Assembly: GCA_937884625.1 (NCBI GenBank)
Contig: CALGCE010000040.1
Span: 1 to 10,237, forward strand
Reading direction: 5' to 3'
Length of the DNA stretch: 10,237 bases
From: an uncultured Clostridia bacterium
Lineage (GTDB): Bacteria; Bacillota; Clostridia; Oscillospirales; Acutalibacteraceae
Below the pieces are notes generated by a model. The model ran no database searches, was not told the DNA's origin, and was given only the letters and a program-made list of their open reading frames with translations. Below are positions 1 through 6,580 of the stretch, in pieces (position 1 is the first letter of the stretch; each line of letters begins with the position of its first letter). The translations under genes and the position numbers were made by a program.

Positions 1-1
1 G

Positions 2-2008
2 CAACTTTTGGTAAACGGCTCGTCGGGTATAGCAGTAGGAATGGCAACCGAAATACCGCCTCACAATTTAGGCGAAGTAATAGACGGTATGTGTTGTCTT
101 ATTGATAATCCCGAGGCTGATTTGCAGGAGATTTGTCAGCACATAAAAGGTCCTGATTTTCCGACGGGCGGTATAATTATGGGCAGAAGCGGTATCCGTG
201 CCGCCTACGCTACCGGCAGAGGTAAAATAACCGTTCGCGGTAAAGCCGAAATTGAGGAAGTTAAAAACGGCAAATTCAGAATTATTATAAGTGAGATACC
301 CTACAAGGTACGCAAAAAAGACCTTGTTAAACATATTTACGACCTTGCGGTTGAAAAGAGAATAGAGGGTATTGAGGACGTTGTTGACTATTCTTCCCAG
401 CGTGACGGCGGACTTAGAATAGTAGTAGACATCAAAAAGGATGCAAATCCGCAGGTAGTACTTAATAAGATTTACTCTTATACCTCTTTGCAGACTACAT
501 TCGGTGCAATTTTACTGGCAATTGTAAACGGCAAACCGCAGATATTAACACTTAAAGAAATGTTGCAAAATGCAATAGACTTTCAGTGCGATATTATAAG
601 AAGAAGAACTGCTTTTGACCGTAAAAAAGCGGCGGAGAGAGCACATATTTTAGAGGGACTTAAAGTTGCTCTTGACTTTATTGACGAGGTAATCGCAATA
701 ATAAGGGCAAGTAAGACTATCCCTGAAAGTAAACAGGCTTTAACCGACCGTTTCGGTCTTGACGATATTCAGACCACTGCAATAGTACAGATGCAGTTAG
801 GTAAACTTGCAGGTCTTGAAAAGCAGAAAATCCTTGATGAATTACAGGAAAAATTGGACTTTATCAAAGAGTGTGATGCAATTCTTGCAAGCAAGGAAAG
901 AATACTTGATATAGTAAAGACAGAATCTCTTAATTTAAGGGATAAATTCTCCGACGACCGCAGAACCGAAATTTCTGACGTTGCAGGAGAGGTTGACATA
1001 GAAGACCTTATTCCAAAAGAGGACGTTGTAATAACAAAATCGGCTAACGGTTATATTAAACGTCTTCCTGCCGATACTTATAACGTACAGCACAGAGGCG
1101 GTAAGGGTATTACGGGAATGACCACGAGGGAAGACGACATAGTAGAAAATATGTTTGTATGCTCCTCCCACGATACAATTATGCTTTTCTCTAACCTTGG
1201 CAGAGTTTACAGAATTAAGGCGTACGAAATTCCCGAGGGTTCAAGAACGGCAAAGGGTATGAACATAATAAACGTAGTACCGCTTATGCCTGATGAAAAA
1301 ATTACCATCATTCTGCCCTGCACCGTAAAGGACGAGGAAGAAAGATATATCTGTATGATAACCAAGAAAGGTATCATAAAGAGAACAAGACTTTCCGACT
1401 TTAAGAATACAAGAAAGACGGGAATTATAGCAATTTCTATCGACGATGATGACGAATTGGGCTTTGTCAGAATGACAACGGGTAATGAAAATCTGCTTAT
1501 TGCAACACGCAAAGGCTTTGCAATTCAGTTTAACGAAAATGCGGTAAGGTCTATGGGAAGAACCGCAAGGGGCGTTAAGGCTATCAATATGCGTGAGGGC
1601 GACAGTATAGTAGATATGGCTATCTGTAATGAAAACACAAGGGTGCTTACCGTTACAAAGACGGGTTACGGAAGAATAAGTCCGATTTCCTGTTACAGGG
1701 TACAGTCAAGAGGCGGTAAGGGACTTCTTAACTACCGTACCGAAAAGTACGGCGAGGTTGCGGCAGCACTGCCCGTTGAAGAAAATGAAGACATCATAAT
1801 GATTGCCTCTAACGGTATAATAATAAGAATTTTTGCAGGGGATATTTCAGAGTTTGCAAGACCTGCAAAGGGCGTAAGAATTATGCGTGTGGCTGACGGC
1901 GAGGAGATACTCTCGGTCGCAAAGGCGGAACACGACGACAGCGAGGTAAACGACAAACCCGAAGAGGCAGACGCCGACGCAGGAACGGTAGAAACTGAAA
2001 GTGAATAG
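2..2008 (+). CDS. gyrA: DNA gyrase subunit A, 3' part (5' end outside the window)
   Basis: This is the A subunit of type IIA topoisomerase gyrase, which works with GyrB (A2B2) to introduce negative supercoils. The reading frame is open to the left edge and about 165 N-terminal residues are missing, including the catalytic tyrosine and quinolone-resistance region. The visible part begins in the core motif VNGSSGIAVGMA, whose Ile corresponds to the DNA-intercalating isoleucine. It continues with GPDFPTGG, the tower and coiled-coil region, and from about codon 335 of the fragment a six-bladed beta-pinwheel. Blade 1 carries a GyrA box, QHRGGKG (1088-1108), with His in place of the usual second-position Arg. 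A similar QSRGGKG lies in blade 5 (1703-1723). The GyrA box and the blade motifs (RTAKG, GRTARGVK, ARPAKGVR) favour GyrA over ParC. The last 26 residues form an acidic tail with 12 Asp/Glu. The inferred full length of about 830 residues is normal for Firmicutes. Confidence 0.97.
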   Translation, partial: QLLVNGSSGIAVGMATEIPPHNLGEVIDGMCCLIDNPEADLQEICQHIKGPDFPTGGIIMGRSGIRAAYATGRGKITVRGKAEIEEVKNGKFRIIISEIPYKVRKKDLVKHIYDLAVEKRIEGIEDVVDYSSQRDGGLRIVVDIKKDANPQVVLNKIYSYTSLQTTFGAILLAIVNGKPQILTLKEMLQNAIDFQCDIIRRRTAFDRKKAAERAHILEGLKVALDFIDEVIAIIRASKTIPESKQALTDRFGLDDIQTTAIVQMQLGKLAGLEKQKILDELQEKLDFIKECDAILASKERILDIVKTESLNLRDKFSDDRRTEISDVAGEVDIEDLIPKEDVVITKSANGYIKRLPADTYNVQHRGGKGITGMTTREDDIVENMFVCSSHDTIMLFSNLGRVYRIKAYEIPEGSRTAKGMNIINVVPLMPDEKITIILPCTVKDEEERYICMITKKGIIKRTRLSDFKNTRKTGIIAISIDDDDELGFVRMTTGNENLLIATRKGFAIQFNENAVRSMGRTARGVKAINMREGDSIVDMAICNENTRVLTVTKTGYGRISPISCYRVQSRGGKGLLNYRTEKYGEVAAALPVEENEDIIMIASNGIIIRIFAGDISEFARPAKGVRIMRVADGEEILSVAKAEHDDSEVNDKPEEADADAGTVETESE

Positions 2009-2071
2009 TTTTTAGTTTTTAGTTTCTAGTTTTTAGCGTCTAGTGTCTAACATCTATCATCTAACATCTAG
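2009..2071. repeat. Degenerate heptamer tandem repeat (9 units)
   Basis: Nine consecutive 7-bp units follow the gyrA stop codon without interruption: TTTTTAG, TTTTTAG, TTTCTAG, TTTTTAG, CGTCTAG, TGTCTAA, CATCTAT, CATCTAA, CATCTAG. Positions 3, 5 and 6 (T, T, A) are invariant. The first two bases drift in order from TT through CG/TG to CA along the array. The gyrA stop TAG sits in the same 7-bp phase. Because 7 is not a multiple of 3, successive TAG/TAA triplets fall in different frames, so all three forward frames are closed. No hairpin terminator accompanies the array. Heptanucleotide tandem repeats (STRR) are known from cyanobacteria, but I cannot tell whether this one is related or simply slippage-born. 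Confidence 0.9.
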
Positions 2072-2093
2072 AACAGGAAAGCAGTAAGAGAAA

Positions 2094-3095
2094 ATGGAAC
2101 AGCAAAATATTTATAATTACAATCCGTTTGCCGTATCCCCGAAGAAAAACGAGAAAAAGCAAATTAAAAAAACGGCGTTATTTGTAGGAATACCCGTTAT
2201 TTTAGTGTTTGCTTTAACATTCAAATGGGCTAGTATTTATTATTCTGTAACTTCGTCTTTGGGAATTGAAATAAAAAAGGCTTATGAAATTATTTGCGAG
2301 CCTGCGGTACTTTGTATAATTCAAATTCTTTTTTCACTTATTGGTTTTTTGTTGTTTTCGACCGTTTCAGCAAAAATTGCAGGAGAGCGAATAAGCGATT
2401 TAGTACCGTTCGAAAGACCTAAAAGAGGACTTACACTTCCCCTTTTTCTGTTCGGTATCGGATTTTGCACCTTTTCAAACATTTCGGTTTCTTTTGCAGG
2501 GGATTTTTTTGAGAGTTTCGGCGTTAACTATTCGGTTGACTACGGCGAAAACCCAAACGGTGTAACAGGCTTTTTATTAACCTTGTTTTCGATCGCATTC
2601 ATACCTGCACTTGCCGAAGAATTCTCTTTCAGAGGTGTATTTTTCGGTCTGCTTAAAAAGTACGGCGATATTTTTGCACTGATTACCACATCGGTTATGT
2701 TCGGTGTTATGCACGGCAATTTTGAGCAGATGCCCTTTGCAATACTTGTAGGCTTTGTTTTGGGTATGATAAGACTTAAAACGGGCTCTATATGGGGTTG
2801 TATACTGCTTCACTTTTATAACAACTTTTCGTCGGTGGTATTTGATTACCTCTTTGACGGGGTATCGGGCGAATATCAGAGTGCGTTTTTTATAGTATTT
2901 TATTCACTTTGTCTGCTTGTAGGACTGATAGGTATACTTATCTTTTCTTCAAGGGAAAAAGAAAACTTTAACGAAAACGGCGTTAAAACCGTATCAAGCG
3001 AAAAGGAAAAACTTATTTGGTTTTTAACATCTCCCGTAATTATCATTTTTTTGGTAATTCATATCGGAGAATCGTTTAAATATTTTATAGGATAG
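2094..3095 (+). CDS. CPBP-family intramembrane metalloprotease
   Basis: This 333-residue polytopic membrane protein belongs to the CPBP family (CAAX protease and bacteriocin processing, also called Abi). All three family motifs are present: EExxxR as EEFSFR (E175, E176, R180), FxxxH as FGVMH (F203, H207), and HxxxN as HFYNN (H240, N244). These residues form the Glu/His site of glutamate-type intramembrane proteases such as Rce1. Hydrophobic segments lie near residues 28-45, 70-92, 112-135, 157-173, 192-230, 262-285 and 307-325. The hydrophilic N-terminus (residues 1-27) is rich in Asn and Lys and is probably cytoplasmic. The ribosome binding site is weak: AGGAAA lies rather far upstream and AGAG lies close. 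It opens the rightward cluster after gyrA. Bacterial substrates are generally unknown. Related proteins serve in bacteriocin self-immunity or peptide maturation, but no peptide gene is visible nearby, so the role here is open. Confidence 0.9.
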   Translation: MEQQNIYNYNPFAVSPKKNEKKQIKKTALFVGIPVILVFALTFKWASIYYSVTSSLGIEIKKAYEIICEPAVLCIIQILFSLIGFLLFSTVSAKIAGERISDLVPFERPKRGLTLPLFLFGIGFCTFSNISVSFAGDFFESFGVNYSVDYGENPNGVTGFLLTLFSIAFIPALAEEFSFRGVFFGLLKKYGDIFALITTSVMFGVMHGNFEQMPFAILVGFVLGMIRLKTGSIWGCILLHFYNNFSSVVFDYLFDGVSGEYQSAFFIVFYSLCLLVGLIGILIFSSREKENFNENGVKTVSSEKEKLIWFLTSPVIIIFLVIHIGESFKYFIG

Positions 3096-3104
3096 GAAGA
3101 TTTT

Positions 3105-3737
3105 ATGACACTTTTGGATTTAGGATTAAACGTACAGTACCTAAAAACTCTCGTTTACCTTTTTTCTGCATTTTGCGTAATTTTGGCGGTTGTCACATTT
3201 CTTTTGTGGATAGTGCGGTCGCTTGGACTTTACAATATGGCACTTAAAGTAGGAAATAAAAATTCTTGGTATGCGTTTTTGCCCTTTTTAAATTTGTCGC
3301 TTACGGGAAAAATGGCAGGTAATTACAGAGGTAAAAGAGGATACGATAAACTGCTCATTTTCTTTTATACCGTATTCTTTTTGTTGGCACTTATAAGCGT
3401 TGTTATGATGTTGGCAGGATTTGTTGACCTGCTTTTTGATGCCGAAAAGGCGTATGCCAATGATACCGAGTTGGACGTTTCGGCACTTCAACCTATCATT
3501 TACGCATTTATGGTGTATTTGTGTTCGCTTTTATTCTTTGTGGTTTACAGAATAGTTATGTTCGTATGCCTTTACAGTCTTTATGATGAGTTTGACCATA
3601 AAAACCGTAAGTTATATATTATTCTTTCAATTTTTGTCTATCCGTTGGTACCGTTTTTTCTGTTATCTGCAAGTAAAAAGCAGGATTTATCCTACGAGGA
3701 TATGCGTGACGGCTTCTTTATAGAAGACAATGGATAA
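3105..3737 (+). CDS. Integral membrane protein of unknown function (four predicted helices)
   Basis: I do not recognise this 210-residue protein as a named family. Four clear hydrophobic segments are visible, near residues 15-38, 83-108, 131-157 and 168-188. Between the first two is a short aromatic stretch, NSWYAFLPFLNLSLTGKMAG (residues 53-72). The W-x-A-x-x-P-x-x-N pattern recalls small Firmicutes membrane proteins that carry a similar W-A-x-x-P-x-x-N loop. The C-terminal tail is short, charged and acidic. The ribosome binding site AGGAAG (3094-3099) overlaps the stop codon of the CPBP gene, so the two are very probably co-translated. Its own last 8 bases overlap the start of tadA. This packing makes it part of one transcription unit with the CPBP protease, of which it could be a partner or substrate, but that is inference from context only. 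Confidence 0.85.
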   Translation: MTLLDLGLNVQYLKTLVYLFSAFCVILAVVTFLLWIVRSLGLYNMALKVGNKNSWYAFLPFLNLSLTGKMAGNYRGKRGYDKLLIFFYTVFFLLALISVVMMLAGFVDLLFDAEKAYANDTELDVSALQPIIYAFMVYLCSLLFFVVYRIVMFVCLYSLYDEFDHKNRKLYIILSIFVYPLVPFFLLSASKKQDLSYEDMRDGFFIEDNG

Positions 3738-4191
3738 GAAATTTATGTATGAGTGCCTTAAACTTGCAGAAAAGTCGGCAAGTGTGGGCGAAATTCCCGT
3801 CGGTGCGGTAATAGTTAAAGACGGCGTTATAATAGGCAAAGGGCGGAATATGAGGGAAGAAAAAAATTCCGTCTTGTCCCATGCAGAAATCGAGGCTATT
3901 AATAACGCTTGTGAATTTCTTGGCGACTGGCGTCTTGACGGGTGCGAAATGTATGTTACAATGGAGCCTTGCTGTATGTGTGCAGGGGCGATAATAAATT
4001 CGAGAATATCAACCCTTGTATTCGGTGCGTACGATTTAAAAGCAGGGTGCGTTGACAGCGTGCTTAATCTGTGCGACTACCCGTTAGGCTCTAAAGTAGA
4101 AATTTACGGCGGTATCTGTGAGGACGAGTGCAAGGCGGTGCTCACCGAATTTTTTAAGGCAGTGAGAGAGAATGAAACAAAAGATAACTGA
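3730..4191 (+). CDS. tadA: tRNA-specific adenosine deaminase TadA
   Basis: TadA deaminates adenosine 34 to inosine at the wobble position of tRNA-Arg(ACG), allowing one tRNA to read CGU, CGC and CGA. The 153-residue length is typical. The zinc site of the cytidine/deoxycytidylate deaminase fold is complete: HAE (H51, with E53 as proton shuttle) and PCxxC (P80, C81, C84). Other family signatures are EIPVGAVIVKDG (residues 21-32), GDWRLDGCEMYVTMEPC (residues 65-81) and GAIINSRI (residues 86-93). The gene starts inside the end of the preceding membrane-protein gene (8-bp overlap), with only a weak AGAAG upstream, so translation is probably coupled. Its 3' end overlaps the QueG-like gene by 20 bp. 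The enzyme is essential in E. coli. Identification is secure. Confidence 0.97.
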   Translation: MDKKFMYECLKLAEKSASVGEIPVGAVIVKDGVIIGKGRNMREEKNSVLSHAEIEAINNACEFLGDWRLDGCEMYVTMEPCCMCAGAIINSRISTLVFGAYDLKAGCVDSVLNLCDYPLGSKVEIYGGICEDECKAVLTEFFKAVRENETKDN

Positions 4192-4945
4192 TATAATTAA
4201 TAAAGCCGGCATTATGGATGTCGGCTTTTGTTCTTTTGATAAAATTTCTGACAAACTGCTTGATTGCAGGGCGGTTTTACGACTTCCTGAAAATTCAAAA
4301 ACCGTCATTACCTGCATTTTTCCTTATAAAGTTAAGGACGAAAAACCGCAGTTTATAAGCCGTTACAGTGCCGTTCCCGATTATCACAAAATCTGTCTTA
4401 AATATTTATCTGCTGCAAAAAGTCATCTTGAAAGTGAGTTTACAAGTAACAAGTTTGAAGTTTTTATTGACAATTCCCCCATACCCGAAGTCTACACCGC
4501 CGTACTGTCAGGACTTGGCGTTTTAGGGGAAAACCGTATGCTTATTAATGAAAAGTACGGCAGTTTCGTCTTTATAGGCGAGATTGTGACCGACCTTTCT
4601 ATACCCTGCGATGAAAAATTTAAAAAATGTATCGGTTGTAACAGATGTAAAGAGGTTTGCCCGAAAAAAAGCACACAAACAGACTGTCTTTCGGCGGTAA
4701 GTCAGAAAAAGGGCGAACTTTCACAAATTGAGAAAAACGCCCTAATAAAATACGGTATTTTGTGGGGTTGCGACATTTGTGCCGAAAGTTGCCCACTAAA
4801 CGAAACGGCACAAAACACCTATATTAAGGAATTTATCGACGGCTACAAAGACACCTACACCTACGGCGAAGATATATTACAAAGGGCGTATAATTGGCGT
4901 GGAGAGAAAGTAATTAAGAGGAATTATGAGTTATTAAAACTCTAA
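4172..4945 (+). CDS. Compact QueG-like epoxyqueuosine reductase (double 4Fe-4S protein)
   Basis: The protein resembles QueG, the cobalamin-dependent enzyme that reduces epoxyqueuosine to queuosine at position 34 of tRNAs with GUN anticodons. The DUF1730-type region is visible at RYSAVPDYHK (residues 64-73), FIDNSPIPE (D100 aligns with the proposed catalytic Asp), LGVLGENRMLIN and SFVFIGEIVTDL. All eight cluster cysteines are present: C153, C156, C159 and C163 in CIGCNRCKEVCP, then C172 in DCLS, and C200, C203 and C207 in GCDICAESCP. At 257 residues it is much shorter than typical QueG (roughly 340-390): the N-terminal segment is trimmed and the C-terminal HEAT-like domain is missing. It starts 20 bp inside tadA, and its stop overlaps the stop of the convergent flippase gene. 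A related corrinoid/Fe-S reductase with another substrate cannot be excluded, so no symbol is assigned. Confidence 0.82.
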   Translation: MKQKITDIINKAGIMDVGFCSFDKISDKLLDCRAVLRLPENSKTVITCIFPYKVKDEKPQFISRYSAVPDYHKICLKYLSAAKSHLESEFTSNKFEVFIDNSPIPEVYTAVLSGLGVLGENRMLINEKYGSFVFIGEIVTDLSIPCDEKFKKCIGCNRCKEVCPKKSTQTDCLSAVSQKKGELSQIEKNALIKYGILWGCDICAESCPLNETAQNTYIKEFIDGYKDTYTYGEDILQRAYNWRGEKVIKRNYELLKL

Positions 4946-6468
4946 CGCACATAATTTCTTATATCGTCAGAATTTATACTTCCTATCATAAACAAAAACG
5001 CTATATATGACGGTATGCTTGTTACACAAAGCAGTATTATGTAAACCAAATTTGGCAGACTGTGTATCATAGATATAAGCGTGTTAAACAAAAGGGTTAT
5101 ACAAATAGCACCTGCAAGGGGTATAAATACCGTCTTTATAGGGTCGAAGTCGGCTTCGCTTACCTTTATCAGTCTCCCGACGTTTAGTCCGCAGGTAAGA
5201 AGATTTGAAAAATACATAATTCCTATAAACCCTTTTAGTCCGAAACGTGGCAGAATTATTATCACAAGCACTATTCTTATGGCAGAATCTACTACCGACG
5301 TGCGAAAGGTAAAGGCTTGTTGGTCAAGACCTTTTAAAATTCCGTCCGAAACACTGTCAAGATACATAAGCGGTACTATTGGTGCCAGAGCACAAAGTAA
5401 AAAGCCTACATCGGTGCTTTTGTAAATTAAAAGTCCTATCTGTCTTCCTGCCGTCATAAAAACAGAGGCAAATATAAAAGATATAAGGGCGGTAATTTTA
5501 AGTATCCCCCCTACCGCATCACGCACTAGTCCTTTTCTTCCCCTTGCCGCCGCTTCCGACATTTCGGGGATTAGCAAAGTGGAGAGCGAATTTAAAAGGG
5601 TTGAAGGGAAAAACAAAATAGGCAGTGCCATTCCCTTTATCATACCAAACTGCGACAGAGCGTTTTGTCCCGTAAGTCGGTTTTTTGAAAGACATTTTGG
5701 GACTAATATATTTTCAGCCGTACGAAGTGCAGTATTAAGATACCGTCCTGCCGTTATGGGGACTGCTATGTGACATACTGCCTTTACTATGCCAAACGGC
5801 GGTCTTGCTCTGCCGTTTAAATTTTTAAGTTTGCCTAAATCCTTTAAATATAAAAGTAATAGGTAAAGGGCGGATATTAGTTCTGCGGCGGTATCTCCAA
5901 GCAGTACCGCACCGCAGGTAAAGGCAAGACCTTTATAGGCAAACTTTCCTACAAGCAACAACACTATTACTATCCGTACCGCCTGTTCAAACAGTTGAGA
6001 CAGTGCGGTGGGAGATGCTTTTCGCCTTGCTATAAAGTATCCTCTGAAACATGACGAAAGTCCCATAAAAGGTAAGGACAAAGAGAGTATTTTTATTGCA
6101 GGTACCGCACGCATATCCGATAAAAAGTATTTTGAAATTATCTCTGCACCGAAAACAAGTATTAAGGTCGATAAAACCGCAATAAATAGGGTTATTTCCA
6201 CACATCTGCGGAAGATTTTTTTAACGCCACGCTCCACGCCGAGTGCTAGTTCGTCGGCTATAAGCCTGGTGACGGCGGTGGATATTCCCGAAGTCGCAAA
6301 GGTAGCCGCAAGCATATAGACAGAAAATACAAGTTGGTACAGTCCTATACCCTCCGACCCTATCTCTGACGCAAGCCACACCTTAAATATTATCCCTATA
6401 AACCGCAACAACAACGACGATACGGTAAGTATCGCCGCATTTTTTATAAATATTGTCTTCTGTATCAT
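4942..6468 (-). CDS. SpoVB/MurJ-type polysaccharide flippase (MOP superfamily)
   Basis: This 508-residue polytopic membrane protein belongs to the MOP exporter superfamily, the branch that includes SpoVB, YtgP and MurJ, which flips lipid-linked cell-wall precursors across the membrane. Family signatures are the N-terminal helix followed by ASEIGSEGIGLYQL (residues 33-46), TSGISTAVTRLIADE (residues 59-73), and the loop FRGYFIARRKASPTALSQ (residues 141-158) followed by LFEQAVRI. About 12-14 hydrophobic segments cover the sequence. In B. subtilis SpoVB acts in spore cortex synthesis and is made under SigmaE. A candidate SigmaE-like promoter lies just upstream here, but Firmicutes carry several paralogues, so I give no symbol. 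The start is supported by family alignment (MIQKTIFIKNAAI) and by a weak GGGTG ribosome binding site 7 nt upstream. The gene is alone on the minus strand, convergent with the QueG-like gene. Confidence 0.9.
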   Translation of the reverse strand: MIQKTIFIKNAAILTVSSLLLRFIGIIFKVWLASEIGSEGIGLYQLVFSVYMLAATFATSGISTAVTRLIADELALGVERGVKKIFRRCVEITLFIAVLSTLILVFGAEIISKYFLSDMRAVPAIKILSLSLPFMGLSSCFRGYFIARRKASPTALSQLFEQAVRIVIVLLLVGKFAYKGLAFTCGAVLLGDTAAELISALYLLLLYLKDLGKLKNLNGRARPPFGIVKAVCHIAVPITAGRYLNTALRTAENILVPKCLSKNRLTGQNALSQFGMIKGMALPILFFPSTLLNSLSTLLIPEMSEAAARGRKGLVRDAVGGILKITALISFIFASVFMTAGRQIGLLIYKSTDVGFLLCALAPIVPLMYLDSVSDGILKGLDQQAFTFRTSVVDSAIRIVLVIIILPRFGLKGFIGIMYFSNLLTCGLNVGRLIKVSEADFDPIKTVFIPLAGAICITLLFNTLISMIHSLPNLVYIILLCVTSIPSYIAFLFMIGSINSDDIRNYVR

Positions 6469-6485
6469 ACTAAAACACCCATATA

Positions 6486-6515
6486 ATTGTATGAGGCAAA
6501 GTTTACGAAAATTTA
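6486..6515 (-). promoter_or_regulatory. Candidate SigmaE-like (or SigmaA) promoter of the flippase gene
   Basis: Read on the minus strand, TAAATTT (6515-6509) is followed after 15 nt by CATACAAT (6493-6486). The -10 matches the B. subtilis SigmaE consensus CATACAmT at all eight positions. The -35 matches kmATATT at five of seven. A sporulation sigma factor would suit a SpoVB-type gene. Against it, the predicted transcription start (about 6479) leaves only about 11 nt before the ATG, barely room for the weak GGGTG ribosome binding site. The internal TACAAT could also act as a SigmaA -10, but no good TTGACA-like -35 accompanies it. The region is AT-rich, so a chance match is possible. Confidence 0.35.
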
Positions 6516-6520
6516 TGTTG

Positions 6521-6549
6521 TTGAAAAATTTGGCAAAATATTGTACAAT
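6521..6549 (+). promoter_or_regulatory. SigmaA-type promoter of rarA
   Basis: TTGAAA (6521-6526) and TACAAT (6544-6549) are separated by exactly 17 bp, close to the housekeeping consensus TTGACA-17-TATAAT. A TG lies immediately before the -10. Predicted transcription start is near 6556, leaving a leader of about 25 nt that contains the AAGGAG ribosome binding site. A second -10-like hexamer, TATAAT, lies at 6557-6562, but its best -35 (TTGGCA, 6530-6535) is 21 bp away. The site would drive rarA and probably the YdbS/YdbT-like pair behind it. Confidence 0.6.
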
Positions 6550-6567
6550 AAAAATGTATAATGCTTT

Positions 6568-6573
6568 AAGGAG
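6568..6573 (+). promoter_or_regulatory. Ribosome binding site fixing the rarA start
   Basis: A near-perfect AAGGAG lies 7 nt before the ATG at 6581. An in-frame ATG at 6491 would add 30 residues, but that stretch contains the promoter elements, lacks a ribosome binding site and does not resemble RarA. The start at 6581 also gives the family-typical N-terminus MKSPLADRVRP. Confidence 0.9.
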
Positions 6574-6580
6574 TGGTTGT

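Noticed and set aside
8..10. TTG as a start codon for the gyrA frame
   Set aside because: It lies inside a conserved GyrA core motif and the frame is open to the left edge, so it is an internal Leu codon.
2030..2060. Possible promoter for the CPBP gene with -10 TATCAT (2055-2060)
   Set aside because: The hexamer is part of the heptamer repeat, and the -35 position reads TTTAGC, which is not a convincing match.
2094..3737. Bacteriocin or abortive-infection system around the CPBP (Abi) protein
   Set aside because: No precursor peptide, ABC transporter, toxin or restriction partner is visible; the neighbours are housekeeping genes.
5081..5425. Plus-strand open frame of 114 codons inside the flippase gene (also 6008-6319)
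   Set aside because: Antisense to a strongly conserved membrane protein, without ribosome binding site or family signature.
6530..6562. Alternative rarA promoter TTGGCA and TATAAT
   Set aside because: The 21-bp spacing is too long; the TTGAAA-17-TACAAT pair fits much better.
6491..6580. N-terminal extension of RarA by 30 residues from an upstream ATG
   Set aside because: This stretch contains the promoter and the AAGGAG site. The peptide does not resemble RarA, while the start at 6581 gives the family N-terminus.
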